Positions 31,866 through 43,891 of a stretch of 64,000 nt of DNA are shown in pieces. The position numbers were made by a program, and so were the translations under genes. A model generated the notes under the pieces. It saw only the letters and a program-made list of their open reading frames with translations. It made no database searches and was not told where the DNA came from. The stretch is from Trema orientale. Lineage: Eukaryota > Streptophyta > Magnoliopsida > Rosales > Cannabaceae. The stretch spans positions 175,582-239,581 of the forward strand of contig JXTC01000442.1 in assembly GCA_002914845.1 (NCBI GenBank), written 5' to 3'. Positions within the stretch are counted from its first letter, which is position 1, and each line of letters opens with the position of its first letter.

Positions 31866-32396
31866 TCATGTTTGGTGTGCCGTATTGTATTGTATTGTAT
31901 TGTATTGTGATGTATTGTATTAGATTGTATTGTATTGTATTGTATTATTCTATTAAAATACTATGTTTGGTGTTGCATTTGTATTAAGATGTTGTATTAA
32001 AAAGTTAATTTTGAAAAATACTATTTTTGAAAATATCATTTTAAAAAAATATTTAAGAAAATACCACTTTTAAAATTACCATTTTTTAAAAACTTATTTA
32101 CGAAAAAACACTTTTTAGATATAAATTTAGAAAAATACCACTTTTAAAAATTTATTTAGAAAAATACCACTTTTGAAAAGGATAAATGGCGTAAGAGAGA
32201 AAGTGATAACAGAGAAATTAAGAATAAAAAAAAAATGAGGAGAGTGAGTATTGTACAATACTACGTTAAAGTTAAAATTATGTAATACAGTGAAATACAG
32301 ATATTTTATTCTGTATTAGATAATACTCTTCGTATTGTATTAAATTTTAATGTCATATTAAATAATACAATACAAAGGCACAACCAAACACAGTAT
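31866..32396. mobile_element. MITE-like element with (GTATT)n end
   Basis: Left end TGTTTGGTGTGCCGTATTG, right end in reverse TGTGTTTGGTTGTGCCTTTG. A pentanucleotide run of GTATT fills 31882-31947. The centre (31995-32180) has AGAAAAATACCACTTTT words like the arms of hairpin families A and B. Confidence 0.55.
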
Positions 32397-32912
32397 TATG
32401 TTTAATTAATACAATACAGAGTTTTTATGCAGTATACCAAATACAGTATTATGTATTAATCTAAAGATGATATTTTTGTTATTTATGGTAATAAATTGAG
32501 CATTTTATTTAAACTCGGAATGTATTTTTACAATTCTTATTTAAAATTTGTTGAAAACAAAAGATTTCAGCAAGAAGAATTTTTAAAAAGAAACTGGAAG
32601 AAATTAGGGATCCAAATACGTAAAAGGACAACCAAGAATTGCGTTCGATGTGTAATATCATTCATCACAAAATTGTCTTAATTTATTCCGTTGTTTCGAT
32701 TGGTCGGGGGCATATCTTTCTATTTTATTAGTGTCAAGAGTCAAAACCGCCTTTCGCCAGTGGCAAATCAGTAATTCGGCCTCTTTAATTTGCTCTTTTT
32801 TTTTTTTTTTTTTTCCAAACAAAACAAAGTCACTTACTCAAACCCTAAAACGCGCTTTTTATTTTTTACCCCTAAATCGCTAACGCACCAAACCAAAGTA
32901 TCAAACATTGCA
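32397..32912 (+). promoter_or_regulatory. Upstream region of the bromodomain-like gene
   Basis: Includes about 60 further bases of TACAATAC-type repeat, then unique sequence. A T homopolymer at 32797-32814 precedes the start. Upstream in-frame ATG 32790 would encode a poly-Phe start and is rejected. Confidence 0.4.
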
Positions 32913-34427
32913 ATGGTAGACATGAACGACGAGAGCGTGATCATGAGAGATCAATACGCACTCTGCCGGGCTGAGAATCGGCGTCGTAAGTCGGGAGATA
33001 TGGACGACGACGCTGTAAAACAGCGCCACTGCTCCGCAATATTGAAAACTCTAATGAAGCATCGTTTTGGTTGGATTTTCAACCACATTGTTGATCCCAA
33101 GACTCACAAAATTCCCAGCCTGTTCGACTTGGAATCGAATCCGTCGTCTATGGATTTGGGGACGGTGAAAGCCAAGTTGGAGAATGGTCGCTACTCCACT
33201 GCCGATGCATTCGCTAGTGACGTGCGCCTTACGTTTTCTAACGTCATGAGGCATGGCCCTTCAACGACCGCCGTCTATCGAATGGCCAAGGAGATGAGTG
33301 ACCGCTTCGAGATGGTGTGGAAATTGATGGCCAAGAGGTGCGACGCTGAGCAAGATGATCGGATAGTAGTGGATTCTGTTGGGAAGGGTTCGGGTTCTGA
33401 TTCGGACACGTTTGGTTCTCGCAAAAGGGCAAAGAAGATGACCGAGAGTTCTGTTGTTGTTGTTGATAATTCAGTTATTGATTCGGAAGTTGAAACGGGT
33501 AGTGAAGAATCGGGACGAAAATTTGAACTCAAGGCGGTGGAGAAAAGGTCTGATCATATTGGTACTGACCAGTATTATCAATCGTGTGGTGTGGATTGCA
33601 GAAGAGATGACGATCATGTGGAGGTAAAGAAAGCCGAACATCACGATCCTTGTCTCACGAGCCGTGGAGTCCCTCCGAGGGATAGGGATTCCGACCCTGC
33701 AATGTTAGACATCAACAAGAGTGTGGTGGGAGATCAGGAAGCACTGGACCAGAGCGAGAATAGGTGGCGTAAATTCGGTTCTGTAAGGCAGCACTGCTCT
33801 GCAATTTTGAAAGGTCTGATGAACCATCGTTTTGGTTGGATTTTCAACCATGTTGTTGATCCCAAGTCTCATAAAATTCCCAGTTACTTTGACTTCGAAT
33901 CGAATTCGTCGTCTATGAATTTGGGGAGGGTGAAAGCCAAGTTGGAGAATGATCTGTACTCTACCACTAATGAATTTGCTACTGATGTGAGACTTGTGTT
34001 TTCCGAGGTTATGAGGTATAGCCCTTCAACCAAGAACGCCTTTTATCGAATGGCCAAGGAGATGAGCAACTATTTCGAGATCAGGTGGAAACGGATGGCC
34101 AAAGAGTTCAGCGTTGAACACACTGCACACGTTCAGGTAGAGAAAGCAGAACATCATGAAGATTTTACGAAGACAGAACAGAAGAAAAGAGCTTTGCTCG
34201 GTTTGGATGAGTTGATCAGGAACCAAAGGGAAAGTTCTCGGATTGCTCTTCTGCAAGTGGAAAACTCGGCCGAAATTGATAAAGGTAGAGAAAGCATAAA
34301 AGAGCTTGACATGTTATGTGGGTGGAGAGATCCTTCTCTCATGCACCGTGGACTCCCATTGAGGAAGTTAGGCTTGTTTCTTAAGGCTGATTTTCCTTTG
34401 AACGAAGATGGAAAAGAAGAGCAGTAG
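32913..34427 (+). CDS. GTE-like protein with two degenerate bromodomains, intronless
   Basis: 504 aa. Two copies of a bromodomain-like unit, about 37-140 and 291-395, share QHCSAIL..HRFGWIFNH, KAKLEN, DVRL.FS.VMR and EMS..FE. They resemble plant GTE (BET-like) bromodomains: SMDLGTVKAKLE at 79-90 matches the PMDLGTVK motif. The Asn that normally binds acetyl-lysine (in TYNP) is G115 in unit 1 and S370 in unit 2, and unit 2 has MNLGRVK at 335-341. Between the units lies an acidic, Ser-rich linker. The C-terminus (about 430-490) has RESSRIALLQVENSAEID, like the C-terminal helix of plant GTE proteins; a clear ET domain is absent. Canonical GTE genes are usually spliced, so an intronless form suggests an old retrocopy or a lineage-specific gene. 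Start 32913 is the first ATG after the T-tract; the frame is uninterrupted. Probably nuclear; binding function doubtful. Confidence 0.85.
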   Translation: MVDMNDESVIMRDQYALCRAENRRRKSGDMDDDAVKQRHCSAILKTLMKHRFGWIFNHIVDPKTHKIPSLFDLESNPSSMDLGTVKAKLENGRYSTADAFASDVRLTFSNVMRHGPSTTAVYRMAKEMSDRFEMVWKLMAKRCDAEQDDRIVVDSVGKGSGSDSDTFGSRKRAKKMTESSVVVVDNSVIDSEVETGSEESGRKFELKAVEKRSDHIGTDQYYQSCGVDCRRDDDHVEVKKAEHHDPCLTSRGVPPRDRDSDPAMLDINKSVVGDQEALDQSENRWRKFGSVRQHCSAILKGLMNHRFGWIFNHVVDPKSHKIPSYFDFESNSSSMNLGRVKAKLENDLYSTTNEFATDVRLVFSEVMRYSPSTKNAFYRMAKEMSNYFEIRWKRMAKEFSVEHTAHVQVEKAEHHEDFTKTEQKKRALLGLDELIRNQRESSRIALLQVENSAEIDKGRESIKELDMLCGWRDPSLMHRGLPLRKLGLFLKADFPLNEDGKEEQ

Positions 34428-35500
34428 TGAGTACGTACCTTTCTGTGAAGGAGTTCCAGTATTATTAGTCATTAACTTCTATATTATGGCACTATTGCTA
34501 ATATAGTAGTTGATTGTGTTTAGAGCTGTTAATTAACTCTTATTATCATATTAAACAGATTCTTTCTTAGGCAACAGTTGTCATTAATAATGTACTCAAC
34601 CATTAATTGGTGTTTGCTGTAATTTTTCTCTGTTTCTGAATTTACAACATAGTCTTTTTGCAGTTAACTTTTATGATATGTTTTAGATTATTGTAGAAAA
34701 CGCAGAGTTAATTGATTTAATGGGTAAGCGCTACTTAGATCGAAATCTTATCAGGAAACACTAAATACACAAGTAAAAATACTAATAAATATAGAACGAT
34801 CTTGGCTAGTATGGTAGTACATTCTACTGTGCAGTGTACAGTGCAAAGCGGCACAAACTTTGTTTATATGGCTAAAGTTGAAAAATTCAATTATTTGCTT
34901 TGCCGAACAGAGCATATAACAGAGTTAGCCCACGATAATTAATAAGAGAAGAAAAGACAAGTACTAGTAACTCCGAAGTGAGGTAACGAAATAAAATATG
35001 TTATAGCATCCCTGAGAATGATTAATGCTGTAAATTAAAGAATCATAGTATATCATGAAAATTACAGGACATTTGGGAATTCTAAGGAGTATAATATGCC
35101 TCTAATCACTACAGCATATATTAGTTTTAGCTACAAATAAAAATAAAAATTTGTATGTAAAGTTTCATTTATGTGACAAAATTTGTAATTATATTAATTT
35201 ATGCCTTCTTGGATTTTTCATCAACTCTTCCTCCTGTTCTGTTTTGGCGAGCTTAATAAGATGTTTGATTAAAAAAACAAAAAGAAGAGAGAAAGTAGTT
35301 TCTATTTTTAAATTAATTAATTTAAGTTGCTTTATGTTTTGTTGATTCATAGTTAGGTTATATTGCATGAGCACACATTGTTTTGATTGGTTTGTCTGTG
35401 GCCAATGACCATTGATTTCTCCCGATTTTAAACAGTTAATCCCTTTTATAGTTTGTTTCATCAAACGGTTAACCGAATGCGTGTCTACAAAGGGTATCAG
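34428..35500. other. Intergenic, nothing recognised
   Basis: 3' flank of the bromodomain-like gene. No poly(A) signal stands out. Frames at 35151-35464 show no recognisable similarity. Confidence 0.4.
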
Positions 35501-35506
35501 CTAGGG

Positions 35507-36260
35507 ATGGCAAGTGGTCTGTTTTGCGGCGAGAATGGCTATCCTGCTCGCGCACCCGCGAGAAAAAATCAAACTCATACCCGCCCCATTTACCGGTTTA
35601 AGTTAGCGGAGAAGGTTCGGGTATTACCCTCATAGGTATCCATACTTGGTAAAAAAATTGAAAAATAAAAAGAAATATGAATTTAAAGAGAAAAAAATCT
35701 AATGACAATATCATATACTAAAATTAGTAATACTTCAATAATACAATCTAATTTTTATATATACATATTTATTTATGTGTATTTTGCATAAATTATATAT
35801 GGTTGCCAATCTAATAGGTAATTTTTTTTTTCTTTTACCTATGGGTAGGTATTTTTTTTTTTTTGGGCCTTTGGATCATCATCTAATGGTGAATAATGAG
35901 GTGCATGAAAAGACGTGCATCATTAATGTTATTTCTCTTTCTTATTTTTTACAATAAAAAAATATGCATGATAAATTTTCATTGGCCAAAATGATACCTA
36001 TGTATAGGTTAAAAAAAAAAAAAACCTACTAGATTGGTGCCCATTATATATATACCTAATATATATTTTTTATATTTTATGTATACAAATAATCGGGATG
36101 GGTATGCAGGGCAGATACCCTTATACCCGTACCCGTCCCGTACCGGGATCGGATTTTCACTTAGTATCCATATCTGCCTCGTTTACCCGAATAATCGAGT
36201 ATTATCCGCCCTTTTAGGATCGGGTACCCGTAGGTAAACGGGTTGGCAAGTATCCTCTGA
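35507..36260. repeat. Dispersed repeat rich in GGGTACCCG/CCCGTACCC words
   Basis: Starts GGGATGGCAAGTGG; ends near GGTAAACGGGTTGGCAAG. Both ends carry locally GC-rich CCCGCCCC and ACCCGTACCCG words, with an AT-rich middle. This pattern is typical of plant hAT-type non-autonomous elements, but clean inverted ends and a target duplication are not visible. Confidence 0.4.
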
Positions 36261-36459
36261 GTTTATTTAAGTTTCGTTTGCTCTGTTTCTTTTTTCCTTT
36301 TTCTGATTTTCTCCTGTTTCATTTTGTGGATTGGTGAATGGGTGTTATGTTACTCTGCTGTGTTTCAATTTCCTTTTGTATTTTCGATGAAGTCTTTTAC
36401 TCAAAAGAGAAAAGGACAAAAGATATAGAAGAGAAATTCAATTTTAATTACTAAATTTT

Positions 36460-36460
36460 N
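36460..36460. other. Ambiguous base N
   Basis: The only ambiguous base in the window; probably an assembly join or unresolved call. Confidence 0.99.
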
Positions 36461-36839
36461 TGGACATTCTGGTATTCTCTACTTTTTTATCTAATGTGAA
36501 AGCTTAACTTAATCTTTTCTATAAAAATCTTGTCTATAAATTTCCTTCCTTTTCAAATTTTTTTGAATCTTTTTCTTTTTCTTTCTTTGAGTTAAAAGGG
36601 AATTCCCAGGTTAAAGCAAAGATTTGAGAAACATGGAGTAAGTGATATATCAAGTATATCATCATTAAATTTAAAGGACATGAATGTTTGATAATTCTTT
36701 TTCCAATTTGCAAGTTCGTAAATACATTTTTGCTATTCAGTTTGTGAAACTTTTCCATAATTATTATTGCCTTAAACATTTTGAAATCTTTCAGAAAAGT
36801 GATGATTTCTGAGAAGGAATCCGTAAAGAGGGCTTTGCA

Positions 36840-37690
36840 TTTTATTTAGTACTTATTTACCATCATTATTGATTATTTTTTTCTTTTTGAAAATAAAAAA
36901 TTATGTTAATCATGTGATTATTAGTTAAATTGTCAATGTATACAATAAATCATGGTAAATTGAACATATATTTATAAATCAATGACATATGACGATAAAT
37001 CATGGTAAATCGGTAATATATGGTGGTAAATAATGCTAAATGAGGGCGTAGTAAATAAGTGATATACCACTTTATAATGGTTGTAAATAAATCATTTACC
37101 ATTGACATAACTGATATAGTGCTAATTTTCCCCTCCCTTTTTTCCCTCTAGCTAAATCAAATAAATAATTGATTTACCATTTTTTATTATCATTATTGAT
37201 TTTGTTTTATTTTAAAATGATTTTGCAAAAATTGTGTAAATAATTAATTTACCACTTATTTACCACAATTATTGACTTTTATTTTCCTTTCCTTTCTAAA
37301 AATGTTTTACATAAATAATTTTTTTCTAAGTAAATTTAATTTACCATTTTTTTTTACTATCATTAATGGTTTATTTTTTTTTTTGAAGAAATGATTCTAC
37401 AAAATTACATAAATAATTGTTTTACCACTTATTTATCACTATTATTGATTTTTGTTTTCCTTTCTTTCTTCAAAAAAGTTTTTAATTAAATTATGTAAAT
37501 AATTGATATACCATTGATTTACCACTTTTTTTTAATTAAATCAAGTAAATAACTGATTTACCACTTATTTAATATTATTAATTATGCATTTTTATATGAA
37601 AATTATATAAATAATTGATTTACAACTAATATATCATTTTTTTAGGTAAACAATTGACTTACCACTTATTTACAACTGTTATTGATTCTA
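36840..37690. repeat. Degenerate tandem repeat of AATTGATTTACCACTTATTTACCA type
   Basis: Words TAAATAATTGATTTACCA and CCACTTATTTACCA recur about eight times with loosely conserved spacing (roughly 60-120 bp), separated by TATTGATTTTTGTTTTCCTTTC-like tracts. The left part (36920-37080) has the complement, GGTAAAT, so a strand switch occurs near 37090. Confidence 0.65.
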
Positions 37691-37699
37691 AATTCTTTT

Positions 37700-38570
37700 A
37701 GGGGAATTTAAGAGAAACATGGTATTTTAAAAAATAAATACACATATACGGTAACCTCATTTTTATATTTTCTTATACAGTATTTTTTAGAAAAATACTA
37801 CTTTCCTTCTAATTTGCTCATCCTATTCTTCGGTAACTTCGACAAATCTATAATTACTGATGAAGCAGACTTGCCCGCTGGATGATATTTATATTGGTTT
37901 CCTCGTGCGTCTTATTGGTAAAAGTCATTCATTCTTTTTTTTTTCTTCAAAAAGAAAAAAATGTGATCTTTCTGCAAATTCTTGAGAATCTATCCAAGTA
38001 AAGAATTTTTTTAGTTGGAGTATAATTATGATATAGTTTTTTCTATTTTATTTTAATAGTAGAGAACTTAGTTTTGATATGAGTTTGAATTTGAAGCCGC
38101 AGAGTTATGGAGTTTTGGGTTACATCTACCAGTAGATGTTGTGAATAAATTCTATGGAGATTGGGCCCTGAGTTGATAAGTCATTTGTAGTTGAGCACCA
38201 CCTTCGCTTCAGTATCCAAAATCATAATTAATTCTTTTTCTTTAAGTGGATTTGCCCTCTGGAATATATTTTTATTGGTTATCTTTCTAAACTAGTACAA
38301 TCACTGCTTAATATCTCCAAAAATGAGGATGTAAACTCTATAATTAGTTTGTGTGTATATATATATATGAATGTGTATGTATAGATTGCTGTATTGCTTC
38401 ATTTTTTTGGAGAAGCTTCCATGTTTTGTGTTCAACCATCAAGTAAATTAAGAGAATGAGCCCAAGCAAAACCATTATCATGATTGCCTAACATTGGGTG
38501 ACTACTATATGTTTGATGAAATGTCCCAATGAATAAAAAGACCAGAACTAGATATTTATTAAGATTTAAA
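37700..38570. other. Intergenic; short hairpin-family fragment at its start
   Basis: 37700-37800 has GGGGAATTTAAGAGAAACATGG, ATACGGTAAC and TTTTAGAAAAATAC, like the left end of family A. The rest holds no recognised gene. Confidence 0.4.
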
Positions 38571-38574
38571 TATC

Positions 38575-38960
38575 ATATTAGTAATTAGTAACTACTAACT
38601 AGTAATCAATTTTGTAATTGGTAACTAGTAACTATTTTTATAATTGGTAACCTGTAATTAAATTGGTGGTAACCAGTAACTAATTAGTTGATATATTTTT
38701 TATACATGGGGTTTTTGTAAATGGGGTTTGTTTGGATCGGATTTGTATACGCAGGACTTTTGATTTGGATATTATTATACCTTGTCCCTACAAGAGCTTG
38801 TTTATAATTATAATTATATACAATATAGAACATGTATTATATTCTCCATTGCTAAATTAATTAAATGTAACCAGAAACTAAAAATTGGAAACTAGAGATC
38901 AATTTGGTAGTTACAAGACTGATAACCAAAAATTAGATAAACTAGAAATCAATAACCAAT
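38575..38960. repeat. TAACTAG minisatellite fragments
   Basis: Words AGTAACTACTAACTAGTAA at the start and ACTAGAGATCAATTTGGTAG with AGTTACAAGACTGATAACC at the end match the right half of the array at 26081-26580. They flank an unrelated 150-bp piece and abut the truncated LTR at 38964. Confidence 0.65.
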
Positions 38961-38963
38961 CCA

Positions 38964-41900
38964 ATTAAAAGCATAATACAAAATTCAAATAAAATTAGGG
39001 TGAGAAAGATGATGAGAAAAGCTCTTTTGTGGAGGTAGAACTTCAAGCTTCAATTCTTCAAGCAACTCTCTCAAGCTTGCTCTCCCAATTTTTAGCTCCA
39101 AGCTCTTCCTTCTCTATAATTTTTGAGCTCTCAAGTTTGTGTTTTCTCTCCAACTCTCCACACTTCAAATGGAGGCTTAAAGATGTATTTAAAGGGCTCC
39201 AAGTTGACCTAGGCCAGATGGAATGTCAACCATTCGATCAGATGGCATCAAGGGTCCAGATTGGCTCTAAAAGCTCGCTAAAAACGCGCTTCCAGATGCT
39301 ATGTAGTGCCGCGGCGCTCCTTGGCAAGTGCCCTGGTGCTCTAGTCTCTAGAACTCAGTTTTCCAGGCAGCGCCGCGGTGCTACTATTACAGTGTCTCGG
39401 CGCTCTCGGCTCTGAAACTTAGCACGATAACTTTTCTTCCCTAGAGTGCCATTTCTTCGTTTTAGCTCCGTTTTGCCTGATTTTTATTGCGTTGCGTTTG
39501 TATCGGACTCAACTTTCATCCTAAATAGTTTAATTATCAATATTTGTCACCAATTTTTTTTTATTCTCATTTATTCATAAGAACTATAAAAACAAAACAA
39601 AAACACATCAAACCGACAAAAATACTTGAGAACTTACAATTATTTGAATTAAATTATACTTGATTTGTGAGTGAATTTCATCAAATACCCCTAAACTCGA
39701 ATATTTGCTTGTCCTCAAGTAAAACAAAATAAGAAAAAGAATAGTAAAACACAAATCAAGTACTAAATATGTAAACGACAAAGTGTGAGTTTTGTATTGA
39801 ATCAAAAGCAGTGTAAGTATCTCCGAAGTCACGAAATGTTCCAAGCTTAAAGGAAATACAAATATTGAGATTATCTAGATTTTCAACTTCAAGCACCAAT
39901 TTAACTCCACTCAAGACTCTCAATGTGTAAGTGTATGCAAAATCAATATCACTTAACAAAATGAACTTCAAATAGACTTGTGTGTTTCGATAGACAATGA
40001 AATATCTCTACATGATGCAATTTAGAACTACCATATACCTATTTTTCATGTTGCTCTCCACTAATACATGTTAGTATATCATCAAAGATCAAAAGGTCTT
40101 TCATTATGTTTATAATATTGGCTTGGGCTTGGGTAAGATAATTTTGGAAAAAATTGAGGTTCAAATCACCCTTAAGCACATTAATCCAAGACCTTTGTAG
40201 AGTTATTCTTCGGTATACTAAATAGCACTCTCACATTTCTTTTCAACTAAATTTCTCTTCTACCAACACTCCACCAAACACTTATTGAATTTTTTTTCTT
40301 TTCTATTTTTTTGAAACAAAAGATATGAAATAAGACAAAAGGATGAAAATCAAAAACCTCTCCACTAAACTCAAAATCAATATTGTCCTCATTGTTGAAA
40401 AAAAAAATAGAGGATAAGGACATAAATTTTCACCAAATTATTCCCTTCTCTTTTTTTTGTGTTTTTTTTTTTTTCATAACACCACCCTTCCTCCCAATAT
40501 GAACATAACACAAAATAACTATTTAAAACAATCAACATGCTTAAAGGATAAAGTTTGGTGGTCATTATTTTAGTTTGGCTAAAATATTGTAGAAAGAGAA
40601 AGGTACAAATAGGCTCAAAGTAGATGTACTAGGATGAAAATATATCAAGATTGGCTTGAAAGGCTCAAGCGGTCCAAAGATAGCCTAAATCATTTTTCTA
40701 ATGACACCTAGAATTTCGTCTCAAGCTTCACTCAAATGGGTTCTAGAGTTCATGAGATATCAATGCCTATCTAATGCATACAAGTGTTCTCTAAAAGCTC
40801 AAAGAGTCAAGTGATTATGATTATCGTACTCAAATATATAGAATCAAGAGTGAGGCTCAATTAATGCGAGACAAGCATACAAACAATTTCAATGAATTAC
40901 ATTTCAAAAGACCTAAAGGACATTTAGTGACTAAACTCATCATCAATAATAAGTTATCTCATCTCAATAAAACTCACAACTTATTCAAACAAGCAAAAAA
41001 AAAACAAAAGTGAATAAAAGACTTGCCCAAAGAAACTAACTCATAGGAAGGAAAGTCACAATTATCAACATACAAGCAAAGCCATACCCAACGAATAATT
41101 GATCAATAAATGTTTTCACTCCCAAACTCGAAATTGGCAATGTTCTCAAAATTTAAATGTTCAAGATAAGCATAAGGGAAAAGAACACATACTGGGAAGG
41201 TGAGACATGCTTGCCTCTTATTAAGGTTGGCCAATATGGTACTCCAAACAAGGTGGCTCTAACTTGGGTGGTGCAGGACTCTTCTCCATAAATTGTTTTC
41301 TTAGGCTTATTCATGCACATATTGGTGAAGCTGATCAAATAGCGGCTTCTGCTCATAGTATGTATTATACAACACAATAAATGGGTCTTCTTTTTGAACG
41401 CCCTCAAGCTTGACGTTGTATAACAATAATTGGCACGTATGCTCAACTTGTCTCGGCTCTGGCACATGTATTTGGTGGGCTTGAATAAATGGTGCTAGTG
41501 GTGGTGGAGGAGGTGTTGGCCGCATAGGATCATCGTAGATGTGATCTTTGATGAATGATGGCAACATGATGATTTGGATCTCAAAGGGTGAAGATTCACA
41601 AGTGTTGTCTTGTGATTTTCCCTCCTTGATCCGCTCTTGATTCTCCTCCTCACTTGAATCGTCATCATCAAACAAACCCAAAATCTTCCTGCTTGTGCGT
41701 GGCTCCTCATGGTGGCTTTCATCAATGTTTGTGGCTTATACATCAATCATAACCACTGCCCTTGTCATGGCCTCAAGAGAGTCACAAAGAGACTAAAATT
41801 GTGAACTAAGAATAGTCTCCCTTCTCTCCCACTCCTCATAACGAAGTCTTATCTCCTCCAAAAATTGTGCAAAAGGATTATCAAAGTTGGGAGAAGGCTC

Positions 41901-43891
41901 CTCTTGGTGATTTGGAGTATCACAATATAGCGCCAAAATATTAGAGTTATCTTCCAAACCGAGATGGCTTAGTAGGTAACTCCAACTTCGATAGTCAATG
42001 TCGGCCATGTCTTCCAATAACCAATAGGCTTCATCAATAGATAGTTGGTAGATAGAGGAGGTACCATTTCCTCTCTCTACCCATAGTCTTGTTTCGGGCT
42101 GGAGGTTGCAGAGGAAGTTTTGTATTTGATACTTCAGGGATAAATCGTGATTCGGACATAGTGTGAGCAACTCCTTGCATCTTCACCATACACAATAAAA
42201 TGGCTCTGAGTGTCGTTGAGCAAACCATAAGAGGACTTGCTGATCTAACATCTCCAAGTACCTCGCAAAACAAATATTTAAAAATAAAAATAAAAAATAA
42301 AAATAAACACCTAAATTAAAATCAAGTAACTTACTCCTGATATCAACAATAATCTAAAATGCCAATTCTCGGGCAACGGTACCAAAAATTTATTACATTT
42401 AAATGCATATACGTAAAAATAACCATAAGTATATGGGTCGTAATCAAGTAATAAAATGATAAGAGAGTTGTCGATCCCACGAGGAATTGGGTGTTAAATT
42501 ATCGCTAAGTACCAGAATTATCGTAACCTAACATTATCCAAACAACCAAATTAAATGAATTTATAACTTAAACAAATACAAAGATAAATATATATATATA
42601 TAAAAATAAAATAGAAAAACTCTATACAAAAATGTACTAGGGGATTGAATTCACTTAATTCATCAACTATGTCTTTTGATCACCAATTTCATCCTAATCA
42701 ATTATTTCTAGTTTATAAGCCAAGAAATTAAAGATATTTCTACTCCCTCTCTCGAGTACCGAGTAAAATCACTCCTAAATCTTGGTTCTGATATCTCTAT
42801 TCTGAACCTAGAATTTAAGAATTTATTATGTTCAATAGTTTTTTGATCATAGTTTCAAAAAAATTATGGGTTCTCTCAAACTCTACAAAATCTCAGGTTA
42901 TACTATCCCATGTTTGTTTCTAAAATTCCCTTTCTCAAGTACCAAAATCTAGAAACCAAATCATCCAACTAGTAGCTAATTAGTTGAGAAGCATTAAGTA
43001 TGGAATAGTATAAATAAATTCAAGAACAGTATCAAAGAACATATTAGAAATTAAGACATAGAATCAAAGTTTAAGTTACACCAAACTCCAAGCATATAAC
43101 AATTAATTCAACATAAGAGAATCTAATACTAATTTCAACAAGAATTTCATATATCCAAATATTTTCTTAAATTCAAGCATAATACAAAATTCAAATAAAA
43201 TTAGGGTGAGAAAAAGGACGAGAAAGACTCTTTTGTAAAGGTAGAACTTCAAGCTTCAATTCTTCAAGCAACTCTCTCAAGCTTCCTCTCCTAATTTTTA
43301 GCTCCAGCCTCTTTCCTCTCTATGATTTTTGTGCTCTCAAGTTCGTATTTTCTCTTTAACTCTCCACACTTCAAATAGAGGCTTATGGATATATTTAAAT
43401 AGCTCTAAGGTGACCTAGGCCGGATAGAATGTCAACCATTCGATCAGATGGCGTCAAGGGTTCAGATTGGCTCTAAAAACTCGCTAAAAACGTGCTTCCG
43501 GACGCTGTGTAGTGCCGCGGCGCTCCCTGACAAGTGCCGCAGTGCTCTAACATCTGGAACTTAGTTTTCCAGGCAGCGCCGTGGTGCTATTATTATAGTG
43601 CTGCGGTGCTCTCGGTTCTAGAACTCAGCACGATAGTTTTTTTTCCCGAGGAAGCCATCTCTTCGTGTTAGCTCCGTTTTGCCTGATTTTTATTGCGTTA
43701 CATTTGTATCAGACTCAGCTTTCAAAATGGTTGAATTATCCATATTTATCACCAAGTTTTCTTGATTCTAATTTATTCATAAGAACTACAAAAACAAAGC
43801 AAAAATACATCAAACCGACAAAAATACTTGAGAACTTACAATTATTTGAGTTGAATGATACTTGATTTGTGAGTGAATTAGTCACTCATCA
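38964..43891 (-). mobile_element. Non-autonomous Gypsy-type LTR element with gag-like region only
   Basis: Minus strand. 5' LTR 43891-42386 (about 1.5 kb, starts TGATGAGTGAC), primer site 42384-42367, gag-like coding 42273-41300, and a partial 3' LTR 39683-38964 that lacks its distal half. The gag-like part reads LKYQIQNFLCNLQPETR and SIDEAYWLLEDMADIDY, as in plant Gypsy gag. No protease, reverse transcriptase or integrase was seen in the 2.7-kb interior, as in TR-GAG/LARD elements. Broken in places. At its upper end it is inserted in the endonuclease region of a LINE. A relative lies at 60890-64000. Confidence 0.75.
42367..42384 (-). other. Primer binding site, diverged tRNA-Asp type
   Basis: TGGTACCGTTGCCCGAGA; Tat/Athila-type elements normally have TGGCGCCGTTGCCGGGGA here. 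It sits next to the LTR end and fixes the orientation. Confidence 0.7.

Noticed and set aside
32790-32912. N-terminal extension of the bromodomain-like protein
   Set aside because: Begins with poly-Phe from a T homopolymer; lies in leader sequence.
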